Origin: Chitinophagaceae bacterium
GTDB lineage: Bacteria > Bacteroidota > Bacteroidia > Chitinophagales > Chitinophagaceae
Direction: 5' to 3'
Assembly (NCBI GenBank): GCA_023957155.1
Contig: JAMLHK010000006.1
Span: 1-64,000, forward strand
Length of the DNA: 64,000 nucleotides
Part shown: piece by piece, positions 34,338 through 41,385 of the stretch
Position numbering within the stretch: position 1 is the first letter of the stretch
How the letters are laid out: every line of letters begins with the position of its first letter
Notes under the pieces: model-generated
What the model was told of the DNA's origin: nothing
What the model saw: the letters and a program-made list of their open reading frames with translations, nothing else
The model's database searches: none
Position numbers and translations under genes: made by a program

Positions 34338-34460
34338 GTGGAAGGTGTAGGGTGTAGGGTGAAAGGCGTAGGGTGTGCATGGTGAATAGTGAAACCTACT
34401 TGCAACCTGAGACTTGTAACCTGTAACCTGAGACTTGCGACCTGTAACCTGCCAATAAGA
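34338..34460. repeat. Degenerate word-like repeat between rpoA and rplQ
   Basis: GGTGTAGGGT words (about three copies) are followed by alternating GAGACTTG, TGTAACCTG, GCGACCTG and GCAACCTG words. The same CTTG/AACCTG vocabulary is used at 7440-7513 and 36421-36490. The rest of the 260-bp gap before rplQ (34461-34554) shows nothing I can name. Confidence 0.65.
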
Positions 34461-34554
34461 GAAAATATAATTTTTTACATCACATAATCTGTTGCGAAAG
34501 TGCAGAGCCGGCCTGTAATTCCCTGACAACGGTACAGGCGGGTATTCATAACCG

Positions 34555-34588
34555 ATTTGAAATTTCAAATTTCAAATCTCAAATCAAA
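34555..34588. repeat. A/T palindromic repeat before rplQ
   Basis: ATTTGAAATTTCAAAT (34555-34570) is an exact 16-bp palindrome, identical to the core before rpsD, followed by two further TTCAAATCTCAAAT-like words reaching almost to the rplQ ATG. Confidence 0.65.
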
Positions 34589-34592
34589 TGTC

Positions 34593-35132
34593 ATGCGTCA
34601 CGGAGACAAGATCAAAAACCTGAGCAGAACGGCATCACACAGAAAAGCCCTGCTGAGTAACTTAGCCAATGCGTTAATAAAGCATAAGCGTATTGTTACC
34701 ACACTTGCTAAGGCAAAGGCCCTGAGAATTTATATTGAGCCGCTCATTACCAAAACGAAGAAGAATGAAACCAAAGAGCAGATCATGCACAATCACCGGC
34801 TCGTGTACAGTTCTCTTCAGGATAAAGAAACAGTAAAAGAATTGTTTACGGTAATAGCGCCAAAAGTTGCCGGCAGACCCGGTGGTTATACCCGTATCAT
34901 TAAATTAGGAAAACGACTGGGAGATAACGCGGAAACGGCATTGATTGAGCTCGTTGATTTCAATGAAGTGTATACGAAGGGTACGGAAAAGGCAGCTACA
35001 ACTACCCGCAGAACACGCAGGGCAGGCAGTAAAAAGAAAGCAGAAGCAACGGAAGAAGTTGTTGCGGCACCTGAAGTAAAATCAGAAGAAGCAGCGGCAG
35101 CGCCGGATACGGAAGCAGCGAAACCTGAGTAG
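34593..35132 (+). CDS. rplQ: 50S ribosomal protein L17, extended
   Basis: L17 near the exit tunnel. The conserved core starts [23 protein letters not shown], so I place the start at the ATG at 34593; an upstream in-frame ATG at 34557 lies inside the palindromic repeat. The usual core of about 115-120 residues (ending around [15 protein letters not shown]) is followed by a 55-residue low-complexity Ala/Glu/Lys tail, as in other Bacteroidetes. It ends the operon, with a terminator 22 bp later. Confidence 0.97.
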   Translation: MRHGDKIKNLSRTASHRKALLSNLANALIKHKRIVTTLAKAKALRIYIEPLITKTKKNETKEQIMHNHRLVYSSLQDKETVKELFTVIAPKVAGRPGGYTRIIKLGKRLGDNAETALIELVDFNEVYTKGTEKAATTTRRTRRAGSKKKAEATEEVVAAPEVKSEEAAAAPDTEAAKPE

Positions 35133-35153
35133 CAGCATATAATTGCAGATAGT

Positions 35154-35184
35154 AAAAAGGCAGGCTTTAAGGTCTGCCTTTTTT
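35154..35184 (+). terminator. Rho-independent terminator of the ribosomal operon
   Basis: A perfect 10-bp stem (35154-35163 with 35174-35183) with a 10-nt loop and T-run, 21 bp after the rplQ stop. Confidence 0.92.
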
Positions 35185-35307
35185 GTTATTTAGTGAGGTA
35201 TGATGCCGGTTCCTTTCTATACCGGTAGCCTTTCCTGCTTATAATGTGCAAATAAAACTTCTGGTAAAATCGTGCGAATGTCTTTATTTTGCAAAATTTC
35301 TCTATTG

Positions 35308-36414
35308 ATGTCTGAGTCTGCTAAAAATTCTACTGCTGTTCTTCTCCTCGAAGATGGAAATATTTTTTATGGTAAAGCTTTTGGTAAAACAGGTACAACT
35401 ACCGGTGAAGTATGTTTCAACACCGGTATGACGGGTTACCAGGAAGTATTTACCGATCCGAGTTATTATGGACAGGTGGTTATTATGAATGCGGCGCACG
35501 TAGGTAACTACGGCGTAAAAGGCGCTGATGTGGAAAGCAGCTCCGTAAAAATAAAAGGACTGATTGGACGGAATTTAGAAGAAAGGTACAGCAGGATGCA
35601 GGCGGATGGTTCGCTGCAGCAATATCTCGAAGAGCAGCAGGTGGTTGCCATTCACGGGTTGGATACCCGGGCGCTGGTGGCCCATATCCGCACTTCGGGG
35701 GCAATGAACTGTGTGATTTCTTCCGAAACGGCAGATATCGGGGTTTTAAAGGACAAACTTTCGAAAACCCCGTCTATGAACGGACTGGAACTAGCTTCTG
35801 TAGTGTCCACCAAAGAAGTGTACGAAATGGGTAATCCTCACGCCCCTTACCGGATAGCCGTATATGATTTTGGGGTAAAGAAAAATATTCTTAAATGTCT
35901 TGTAGAAAGAGGCGCTTATGTAAGAGTATACCCTGCTAAAACACCCCTGGATGAAATCAATGATTTCAATCCTCATGGTTATTTCATCTCCAACGGACCG
36001 GGCGACCCTGCCCCGATGGATTACGCAGTGAAAACCATACATAAGATATTACAAAAAGGGAAACCCCTATTTGGTATCTGTCTGGGTCACCAGTTGCTGG
36101 CGATGGCCAATGGAATACCTACATTTAAAATGCACCACGGGCATCGCGGACTCAATCACCCGGTAAAAAATGTAATTACGGGCCGCAGCGAGATCACTAC
36201 CCAGAATCATGGGTTCGGTATTGATCCGGAAGCGGTGAAAAAATCGCCGGATGTGGAAATAACGCATGTGAATCTGAATGATGAGTCTATTGAGGGGATC
36301 CGGATGAAAAACAAGCCCGCATTTTCCGTTCAGTATCATCCGGAATCAACCCCCGGACCTTTTGACAGCCGCTATTTGTTTGATGAGTTTATAGGAATGC
36401 TGAAGAAGAGTTGA
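35308..36414 (+). CDS. carA: Carbamoyl-phosphate synthase small subunit
   Basis: The glutaminase subunit of carbamoyl-phosphate synthase, supplying ammonia for arginine and pyrimidine synthesis. It has the N-terminal domain (LLEDGNIFYGKAFG, FNTGMTGYQEVFTDPSY, HGLDTRALVAHIR) and the class I amidotransferase domain with nucleophile Cys in GICLGHQLLA and the His-Glu pair in SVQYHPES. I choose the ATG at 35308 (MSESAKN, 368 residues); an upstream ATG at 35272 is in frame. carB is not adjacent. Confidence 0.96.
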   Translation: MSESAKNSTAVLLLEDGNIFYGKAFGKTGTTTGEVCFNTGMTGYQEVFTDPSYYGQVVIMNAAHVGNYGVKGADVESSSVKIKGLIGRNLEERYSRMQADGSLQQYLEEQQVVAIHGLDTRALVAHIRTSGAMNCVISSETADIGVLKDKLSKTPSMNGLELASVVSTKEVYEMGNPHAPYRIAVYDFGVKKNILKCLVERGAYVRVYPAKTPLDEINDFNPHGYFISNGPGDPAPMDYAVKTIHKILQKGKPLFGICLGHQLLAMANGIPTFKMHHGHRGLNHPVKNVITGRSEITTQNHGFGIDPEAVKKSPDVEITHVNLNDESIEGIRMKNKPAFSVQYHPESTPGPFDSRYLFDEFIGMLKKS

Positions 36415-36420
36415 ATAGTT

Positions 36421-36490
36421 TGTAGTTTCTGGTTTATAGTTTATTGTTTCGCTGAACCCTGAACCCTGCAACTTGCGACTTGCAACCTGA
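36421..36490. repeat. Degenerate word-like repeat between carA and aroQ
   Basis: TAGTTT/GTAGTTTCTGG words are followed by GAACCCTGAACCCTG, CAACTTGCGACTTGCAACCTG. Same vocabulary as at 7440-7513 and 34338-34460. Confidence 0.6.
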
Positions 36491-36524
36491 CCTCTTAGAT
36501 TAACTTAACAATAGGGATATGCAC

Positions 36525-36950
36525 ATGAAAATCGCAATCATTAACGGTCCGAATCTGAACCTGCTGGGTAAGCGGGAAACCGGTATTTATGGCGAAGTAT
36601 CCTTCGATACCTATTTTACATCGCTTCAAAATAAATATCCGCAGGTGAGCCTGCATTACTATCAAAGCAATGTAGAAGGAGAGCTGGTGAATGAATTGCA
36701 GCGGGTGGGATATGAATATGATGGCATTATATTGAATCCTGCGGCGTATACCCACACTTCCGTAGCCATTGGTGATGCCATTGCCGCTATTAAAGCGCCT
36801 GTTGTTGAAGTGCATATTTCCAACGTGCATGCCCGGGAAGATTTTCGCAAATTCTCACACGTATCTGCCAAATCAGCCGGTAGTATTTTTGGATTGGGTT
36901 TACAGGGATATGAGCTGGCGCTGCATTATCTGTTAGAAAGCAGAAAGTAA
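36525..36950 (+). CDS. aroQ: 3-Dehydroquinate dehydratase, type II
   Basis: Catalyses the third step of the shikimate pathway. The 141-residue protein begins KIAIINGPNLNLLGKRE, with the active-site Tyr in IYG, and has LNPAAYTHTSVAIGDAI, VEVHISNVHAREDFRKFS and the C-terminal GLGLQGYELAL. All the catalytic landmarks (Asn, Tyr, His) are seen. Start chosen at 36525; an ATG two codons upstream (36519) is also possible. It converges with the next gene over 142 bp that hold a palindromic repeat. Confidence 0.97.
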   Translation: MKIAIINGPNLNLLGKRETGIYGEVSFDTYFTSLQNKYPQVSLHYYQSNVEGELVNELQRVGYEYDGIILNPAAYTHTSVAIGDAIAAIKAPVVEVHISNVHAREDFRKFSHVSAKSAGSIFGLGLQGYELALHYLLESRK

Positions 36951-37017
36951 GAACCGGGTCGTATACTCCCGGTAATGGTTCCTTTATTTTTACATATTCG
37001 TTTTTCAAGCTGTTTCA

Positions 37018-37060
37018 TACCGATTGGAAAGGCAGCGGTCGGTACCGGAGGTCAGACCGC
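37018..37060. repeat. Nested palindromic repeat, copy A (left end lost)
   Basis: TACCGATTGGAAAGGCAGCG then GTCGGTACCGGAGGTCAGACCGC. The right half matches copy B (40940-40997), including the terminal GTCAGACC; the left GGTCTGAC end is missing. Lies between convergent genes. Confidence 0.65.
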
Positions 37061-37092
37061 GAAAAAAGAATTGACTTACGGGTACCCTGTTC

Positions 37093-37677
37093 CTAAAGAT
37101 CTAAGTAAACATGGCATCCGTACGTGTTGAACTTCTCCTTTTCCAGCCCCTTTTTATAAAACAGCCCGATCGTGATACCATGCCCGTTTTCCCTGTCTTT
37201 CGGCGTGCTGAACCGGAATCCTGCCCTGGCCATCGGGCCGTAAGATCTGCCGGAATAATCGGAATACGTGCTTTTCGAAATAGTTATACCGTAGTATCCA
37301 AATCCGGCTCCCAGGTAGCCGCCCACCCTGCTGTCGTTGTCGGGGGTGGATTTGTAGCCTATATTGTAGTCCAATACTGCCGGGATGTCGTATGCAAATG
37401 CAATACCGTAATCGCTGTACATATTTTGGGCGATACCGATCCCCAGTCCCAAAGGCAGCCCCACGCTAACAGAAGCGTTGTCATATTCAACAAAGTTATA
37501 CCTCGGGAAATAAGACAGGTTGGTTTGCATAAGCGAGATGGGGTTATGGTTGATATCGTCCGTTCTCCCGCTCAGGACAGAAATAGTGGCTCCCACACTA
37601 TGCATGAAGCTTTGAGAAACTGCTAACTGATGGGTGAGAACAAATGCAAGCGCTACCGGGAGGGTTTTGAGTGTCAT
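37093..37677 (-). CDS. Secreted beta-barrel-like protein, unknown function
   Basis: A 194-residue protein with a signal peptide (TLPVALAFVLTHQLAVSQ, cleavage after the Ser-Gln) and a body of alternating aromatic/Gly strands (GLPLGLGIGIA, GGYLGAGFGYYGITIS, MARAGFRFS) ending in HVYLDL, like a small 8-strand outer membrane barrel. No family is recognised. The start at 37677 is ATG; a TTG at 37698 is the longer option. It lies downstream of the 632-residue secreted protein on the same strand. Confidence 0.7.
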   Translation of the reverse strand: MTLKTLPVALAFVLTHQLAVSQSFMHSVGATISVLSGRTDDINHNPISLMQTNLSYFPRYNFVEYDNASVSVGLPLGLGIGIAQNMYSDYGIAFAYDIPAVLDYNIGYKSTPDNDSRVGGYLGAGFGYYGITISKSTYSDYSGRSYGPMARAGFRFSTPKDRENGHGITIGLFYKKGLEKEKFNTYGCHVYLDL

Positions 37678-37784
37678 ATAGGTTACTTTACGGATCAAAC
37701 GCAGAATAGCGGGGAATATTTTATCGGGGGCTGGCCGGACAGCACGGCAAACAACATGATGAAGTTAAACAAAAATCGTACTTA

Positions 37785-39683
37785 TCAAATGTCCTCCCTG
37801 AAATCAATGGTATCGCTTAGCCCGTTCCAGTTGAATATATTGATCCTGAATTCTTTGCACAGATCATCAAAAAAGGGAATAGGGATACAAATGCCTGCTT
37901 TAAAGCCGATCTCTCCATTAAGACCACTCATCGTCATCTCGCTGTTAACATCGGCTTTATGATTGCTCTCCGCATGAAATTTCATTGGAACGGTCATGTC
38001 AATCAGGTCAATTTTGGCGAGGATCTTTGCATAGGCAACGACCGCATCTGCCCCTCCCGAACCATTGACGTTCAGATTGGCATAAGGCTCTATAACGGTA
38101 TTGATTTCCGATGTTTCCTCCAGGTTGGTATAACCACCGTATTTGATCCCTATGCTTCCGTCCATTTTGATAGTGGCACGGCAGGGGATCGGACCCAGCA
38201 TAAACCGCTGATCAAACAAAACCTGTGTATAAGGTTGATGTATTGATCCGGTGAGCTGTTTCCTTTTTTCGCCTATATAAGAGTAATAGACTTTGATATT
38301 TTTATCCTCACCGATTTCTTTTTTGTTGCTTTTGGGGGGCTTTTTCCCTGTTGATAATACCCTGCCGTTTATACCCTCTATCTCAATATTGAACAGGGAA
38401 AGATCCTGGGTCTTGGGTTTGGATTTATCGAACAGGTTAGCCCAATTGTACATTTTGATCCCCATATCAAAATGTCCGTTAATTCTTGTAGTGTCCTCTA
38501 CTCTTTTGTTTGCCTTGCTTGTAAAATGGTGCGCATAGGCAGCAAAACCATTCGATCTCATATAGAAGCCAAAGGTTTTCGTAATGGGATCTGTGATGTT
38601 TTCATTAAAAGGATTGATATTGCTGTAATGATCAACCGGCGCAATCCAATCATAAAGATAATTACCCAGTACCGGGTTATTGATCATTTCAGTTTTTAGC
38701 AAAGTACCGGATTTGTCATAGAGTTTAATACGGGGATAATACTTCCTGATGCTGTAAGTGGCCGCAGGTAGTCCAAAACCTGCTCCTATTTTTAGTTCCT
38801 TCTTAAGATAATATATTTTATAGTTCTTTCCCGGCACATGACCACCTCTTATCTGCCTTCGCTGCATTTTGTCCGTGATCTCATATTCCGCCAGGGGCTT
38901 GAAATCATTCTTAACATATTTGTATCTTGGTTTTTTGTCATTCGGAGATTCGTACAATTCTAATTCATAGTGGGTAGCTAATTTGGCCACATCAGGTAAG
39001 AGTGCAATAGAGACAGGCAATGCAATTGTACCTTTTTCCTTCGTCAATTGCATATTGTATTCCGCTTCAAGCTGGTCGGGGAACTCCCCGGAAAAATATT
39101 CAAATCGTCCAAAATACAGGTAGTTGTAAAATTTGATCTCTTTAGGATTTGCTGTTACCGTGGCAGCACTTAGATCTGCTCTACGCATCTTTGCGAATAT
39201 CTTTGCGTTCGCAGCGTTTACAGTGGTTCCGGTACTGACGTATTGCATATCCGCACGGATATTTTTGAAAGTTTCCTTGTCTCTTAAGCTGTGTCCCCGT
39301 TTATTCAATTCTTTCTCAAATTCATTTACGTTTGCCAGTATCTGTTTGCCGCTGGCTCTTTTGGCGTTGCCGTTTGGATCGGTCCATACATAGATGCTGT
39401 CTGCTTTCAATCCCTTTGCTTCAGCTTCTTTTGTTGCTTTGAATGGAATAAATTTTACTGCTTTTCTTTTGAACTGAGGGTCAACATCCAGCAGATTCAC
39501 CGTTTTTACAGTAACCGGCTTGTCCCGGATAATAGGAGGTAATGTTTTTGCAGGTTGAAAAACAACCTGTGGCTGTGCCATTACCTGGAACGAAAAGCCC
39601 AGGGAAAGCAGGGCTAGAATGATGCCTCTGCTATACCGGCTGATACCGGAGCCATATTGGCTGTTTGTATAAAATATTCCCAT
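37785..39683 (-). CDS. Large secreted orphan protein
   Basis: A 632-residue protein I do not recognise. It starts with a signal peptide (GIILALLSLGFSFQVMAQ, cleavage near residue 36). The next part carries Lys-rich polar segments (about 60-160), then a beta-strand-rich domain (about 170-350: FYNYLYFGRFEYFSGEFPD, LPVSIALLPDVA) and a C-terminal domain with DMGIKMYNWANLF, IEIEGINGR and three Cys residues (GPIPC, GICIPI, DLCKE). No transmembrane barrel signature or enzyme motif is seen; it may be a secreted structural or adhesive protein. Intact reading frame with even codon use. Confidence 0.7.
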   Translation of the reverse strand: MGIFYTNSQYGSGISRYSRGIILALLSLGFSFQVMAQPQVVFQPAKTLPPIIRDKPVTVKTVNLLDVDPQFKRKAVKFIPFKATKEAEAKGLKADSIYVWTDPNGNAKRASGKQILANVNEFEKELNKRGHSLRDKETFKNIRADMQYVSTGTTVNAANAKIFAKMRRADLSAATVTANPKEIKFYNYLYFGRFEYFSGEFPDQLEAEYNMQLTKEKGTIALPVSIALLPDVAKLATHYELELYESPNDKKPRYKYVKNDFKPLAEYEITDKMQRRQIRGGHVPGKNYKIYYLKKELKIGAGFGLPAATYSIRKYYPRIKLYDKSGTLLKTEMINNPVLGNYLYDWIAPVDHYSNINPFNENITDPITKTFGFYMRSNGFAAYAHHFTSKANKRVEDTTRINGHFDMGIKMYNWANLFDKSKPKTQDLSLFNIEIEGINGRVLSTGKKPPKSNKKEIGEDKNIKVYYSYIGEKRKQLTGSIHQPYTQVLFDQRFMLGPIPCRATIKMDGSIGIKYGGYTNLEETSEINTVIEPYANLNVNGSGGADAVVAYAKILAKIDLIDMTVPMKFHAESNHKADVNSEMTMSGLNGEIGFKAGICIPIPFFDDLCKEFRINIFNWNGLSDTIDFREDI

Positions 39684-40199
39684 CGCCGTTTGAATTTATA
39701 CACTAAGTTATTATCGTTGTATCAGGCTAACGTTAATCTCCTTTATATATTGCCGAAAGCCGCCATCACGGCCTTTGTCGGCTGCGATATGGTCATGGCA
39801 ACGACACTCTATAACCGAGATAACAGCTTGCCAGGCATGGCGATTTTGTGTAAATTTATAGAGTGAACCAGGAAGTATTCACGAGCACAAGTACAACAAT
39901 AAAAATGCAGTGAGTAAAAGACTGAAAAAAAAGGACTTGACTTTTTCCCGCCGTTGGTATGCAGTTCGGGTAATACGGTTGGCGTAACTTACTAGCGCTG
40001 GTCTTGTATCCAGGTAATGAGTAAGGCCAAACCAGTGCTGTTGCATTACTTGTTTCGATATAAGATGGCCATGCTGTTTATGCAATGGCTGTTAAAGAGA
40101 TTAAGATAAGTAACAGCAAGGCCCCGCAGTTGCGGGGCTACTAAACCTGCGCCAGTGTAGGTAAAATAATTGGATCGGTTGAAACTAAAACACCCTTAT
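39684..40199. other. 516-bp gap without a credible gene
   Basis: This interval holds AT-rich DNA, a hairpin-forming stretch near 39754-39783 (imperfect GCCGAAAG...CCTTTGTCGGC) and a strong short hairpin GCCCCGCA-GT-TGCGGGGC at 40121-40138 about 62 bp before the next gene. A 68-codon minus-strand frame at 39879-40085 shows no recognisable motif and is not called. Confidence 0.6.
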
Positions 40200-40727
40200 A
40201 TGAACAAATTCATTTTCCTGCTTTCCTGTATGTTGCTGTTGAGTTTATTTTCTTATAGCCAGTTGGGTGTATTAAAAATGATCGGGCAGGACGCTGAGAA
40301 AGCCAAATTGGGGTACAGCCTGTTTCTGGCCTACAACATCAATGCATCAGAAGCCGGCAACCGCGTGGTAACGCTTGAACTATTAGACGGTGGGTTCTTT
40401 CCCGATAAACAGGAATACGAAGACCGCCTGATCGGTTATATATCCATAAAAGCAGGTTATCGTTATATTTTCAATGAAGAAGACAAAACCGGGTTTTTCC
40501 TGGAACCGCAACTCGGGTATTGTAAAGTGGTACGCAATAGAGAAGAAGCCCTTAGCAAAAGTGGTGTGGCGGCGGCGTTGATCGGCGGTTACAGCCTGCA
40601 AACCGACAGCCGGGGCAGCAGCCTCTGTTTCGGACTGAAATATGAAGCTGATGTGGCCGGTAAAGAATATACGCTACAGTCAATAGGCTTTCGCGTTGCC
40701 TATATTTTCAGCCTGACAAGACGATAA
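40200..40727 (+). CDS. Small secreted barrel-like protein, unknown function
   Basis: A 175-residue protein from the ATG at 40200 (the frame is open upstream to 40170, but MNKFIFLLSC starts the signal peptide). The signal (FLLSCMLLLSLFSYSQ) should be cleaved after Gln. The body has amphipathic strands (FLEPQLGYCKVVRN, AAALIGGYSLQ, LCFGLKYEADVAG) and ends IGFRVAYIFSLTRR, consistent with an outer membrane beta-barrel. I recognise no family. It stands alone between two gene-poor gaps. Confidence 0.65.
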   Translation: MNKFIFLLSCMLLLSLFSYSQLGVLKMIGQDAEKAKLGYSLFLAYNINASEAGNRVVTLELLDGGFFPDKQEYEDRLIGYISIKAGYRYIFNEEDKTGFFLEPQLGYCKVVRNREEALSKSGVAAALIGGYSLQTDSRGSSLCFGLKYEADVAGKEYTLQSIGFRVAYIFSLTRR

Positions 40728-40939
40728 AGCTGGTAAGGAAAGGGTTTCCAATCTTTCGAAGGTTTCTCGCCGTTGTCATACCTTCGGTAGATAAATTGGG
40801 TATGCAGTGGGGGTAATGTAGCTGGTGTACCAACAATAAGGAATTGAAGAAACTGGTGTATTAATATAGGCTGTGCTGTGGAATATAGTATGAAATAACT
40901 GTTACCATTAATCGAAAATTTTGTCTTATTACCTTTCCC

Positions 40940-40997
40940 GGTCTGACGCTATCGCGTACCGACCGGAAAGGCTGCGGTCGGTACCACAGGTCAGACC
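40940..40997. repeat. Nested palindromic repeat, copy B (complete)
   Basis: A 58-bp element bounded by GGTCTGAC (40940-40947) and GTCAGACC (40990-40997), with an inner perfect 10-bp inverted pair GTACCGACCG (40956-40965) and CGGTCGGTAC (40975-40984) around the loop GAAAGGCTG. It would fold into a long hairpin or cruciform. Confidence 0.8.
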
Positions 40998-41011
40998 GCA
41001 TTTGTACTACC

Positions 41012-41148
41012 CTGCCCCTTGCGCTGGCAGCGGTAAAAGCGTCTAAGAACGGCTATGTGTATGTGTACATCAGCAACCGCAGCGACCAGCATAGCTTGTC
41101 CCGCAATGTTGCGGGATATATTTTGATGATTTCCGCGTGGCAATATCA
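41012..41148 (+). pseudogene. RHS-family protein relic with frameshift
   Basis: In one frame (from 41012) the translation reads LPLALAAVKASKNGYVYVYI then SNRSDQ; in another frame (41119-41148) it reads YFDDFRVAIS. Together these resemble the block VKxxKNGYVYVYxSNES...YFDNFxV found near the core C-terminus of Bacteroidetes RHS/YD-repeat proteins (recalled, not searched). The two halves are out of frame and the flanks are not recognisable, so this is a broken remnant. Confidence 0.55.
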
Positions 41149-41247
41149 TTTTTTTCGCTGCCGAGTGTCCCTTCATCTTCCCAGGCGTAGTTTCGGCGCA
41201 TAGTTATATGTGATAGCTGCCGGACTCGCCGTGTAATGATCCTTCCC

Positions 41248-41292
41248 GGTCTGACGCTGTCGCGTACCGGCCGGAAAGACTGCGGTAGGTAC
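41248..41292. repeat. Nested palindromic repeat, copy C (right end lost)
   Basis: Starts with GGTCTGAC (41248-41255), then CGCGTACCGGCCGGAAAGAC and TGCGGTAGGTAC; it matches copy B up to the second inner arm, then diverges before GTCAGACC. Confidence 0.65.
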
Positions 41293-41385
41293 CGCAGCAA
41301 TGGTGATATTAATCAACTCCCTGTTTGAAGTTGGTCACTTGCTTATATCTATATGCCGGGTTACCTTTACGCCCGAATGGCAGCT

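Larger units (their letters stand above)
40728..41385. other. 658-bp gap: repeats and RHS relic, no intact gene
   Basis: Contains palindromic repeat copies B (40940-40997) and C (41248-41292) with a decayed RHS-like fragment between them. A possible -7 element (TACCTTTA, 41362-41369) lies shortly before the ccoI start. Otherwise nothing I can name. Confidence 0.7.

Noticed and set aside
34338..34460. Possible CRISPR array in the repeats between rpoA and rplQ
   Set aside because: Units are 6-10 bp, degenerate and without spacers; no cas genes nearby.
37111..37626. Long plus-strand open frame of 171 codons opposite the secreted barrel-like gene
   Set aside because: It lies antisense to a frame that has a clear signal peptide and barrel-like strands, and its own translation is Arg/Val-rich without motifs.
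39879..40085. 68-codon minus-strand frame with a hydrophobic C-terminus
   Set aside because: No motif, no promoter or neighbour support; probably chance in a non-coding gap.
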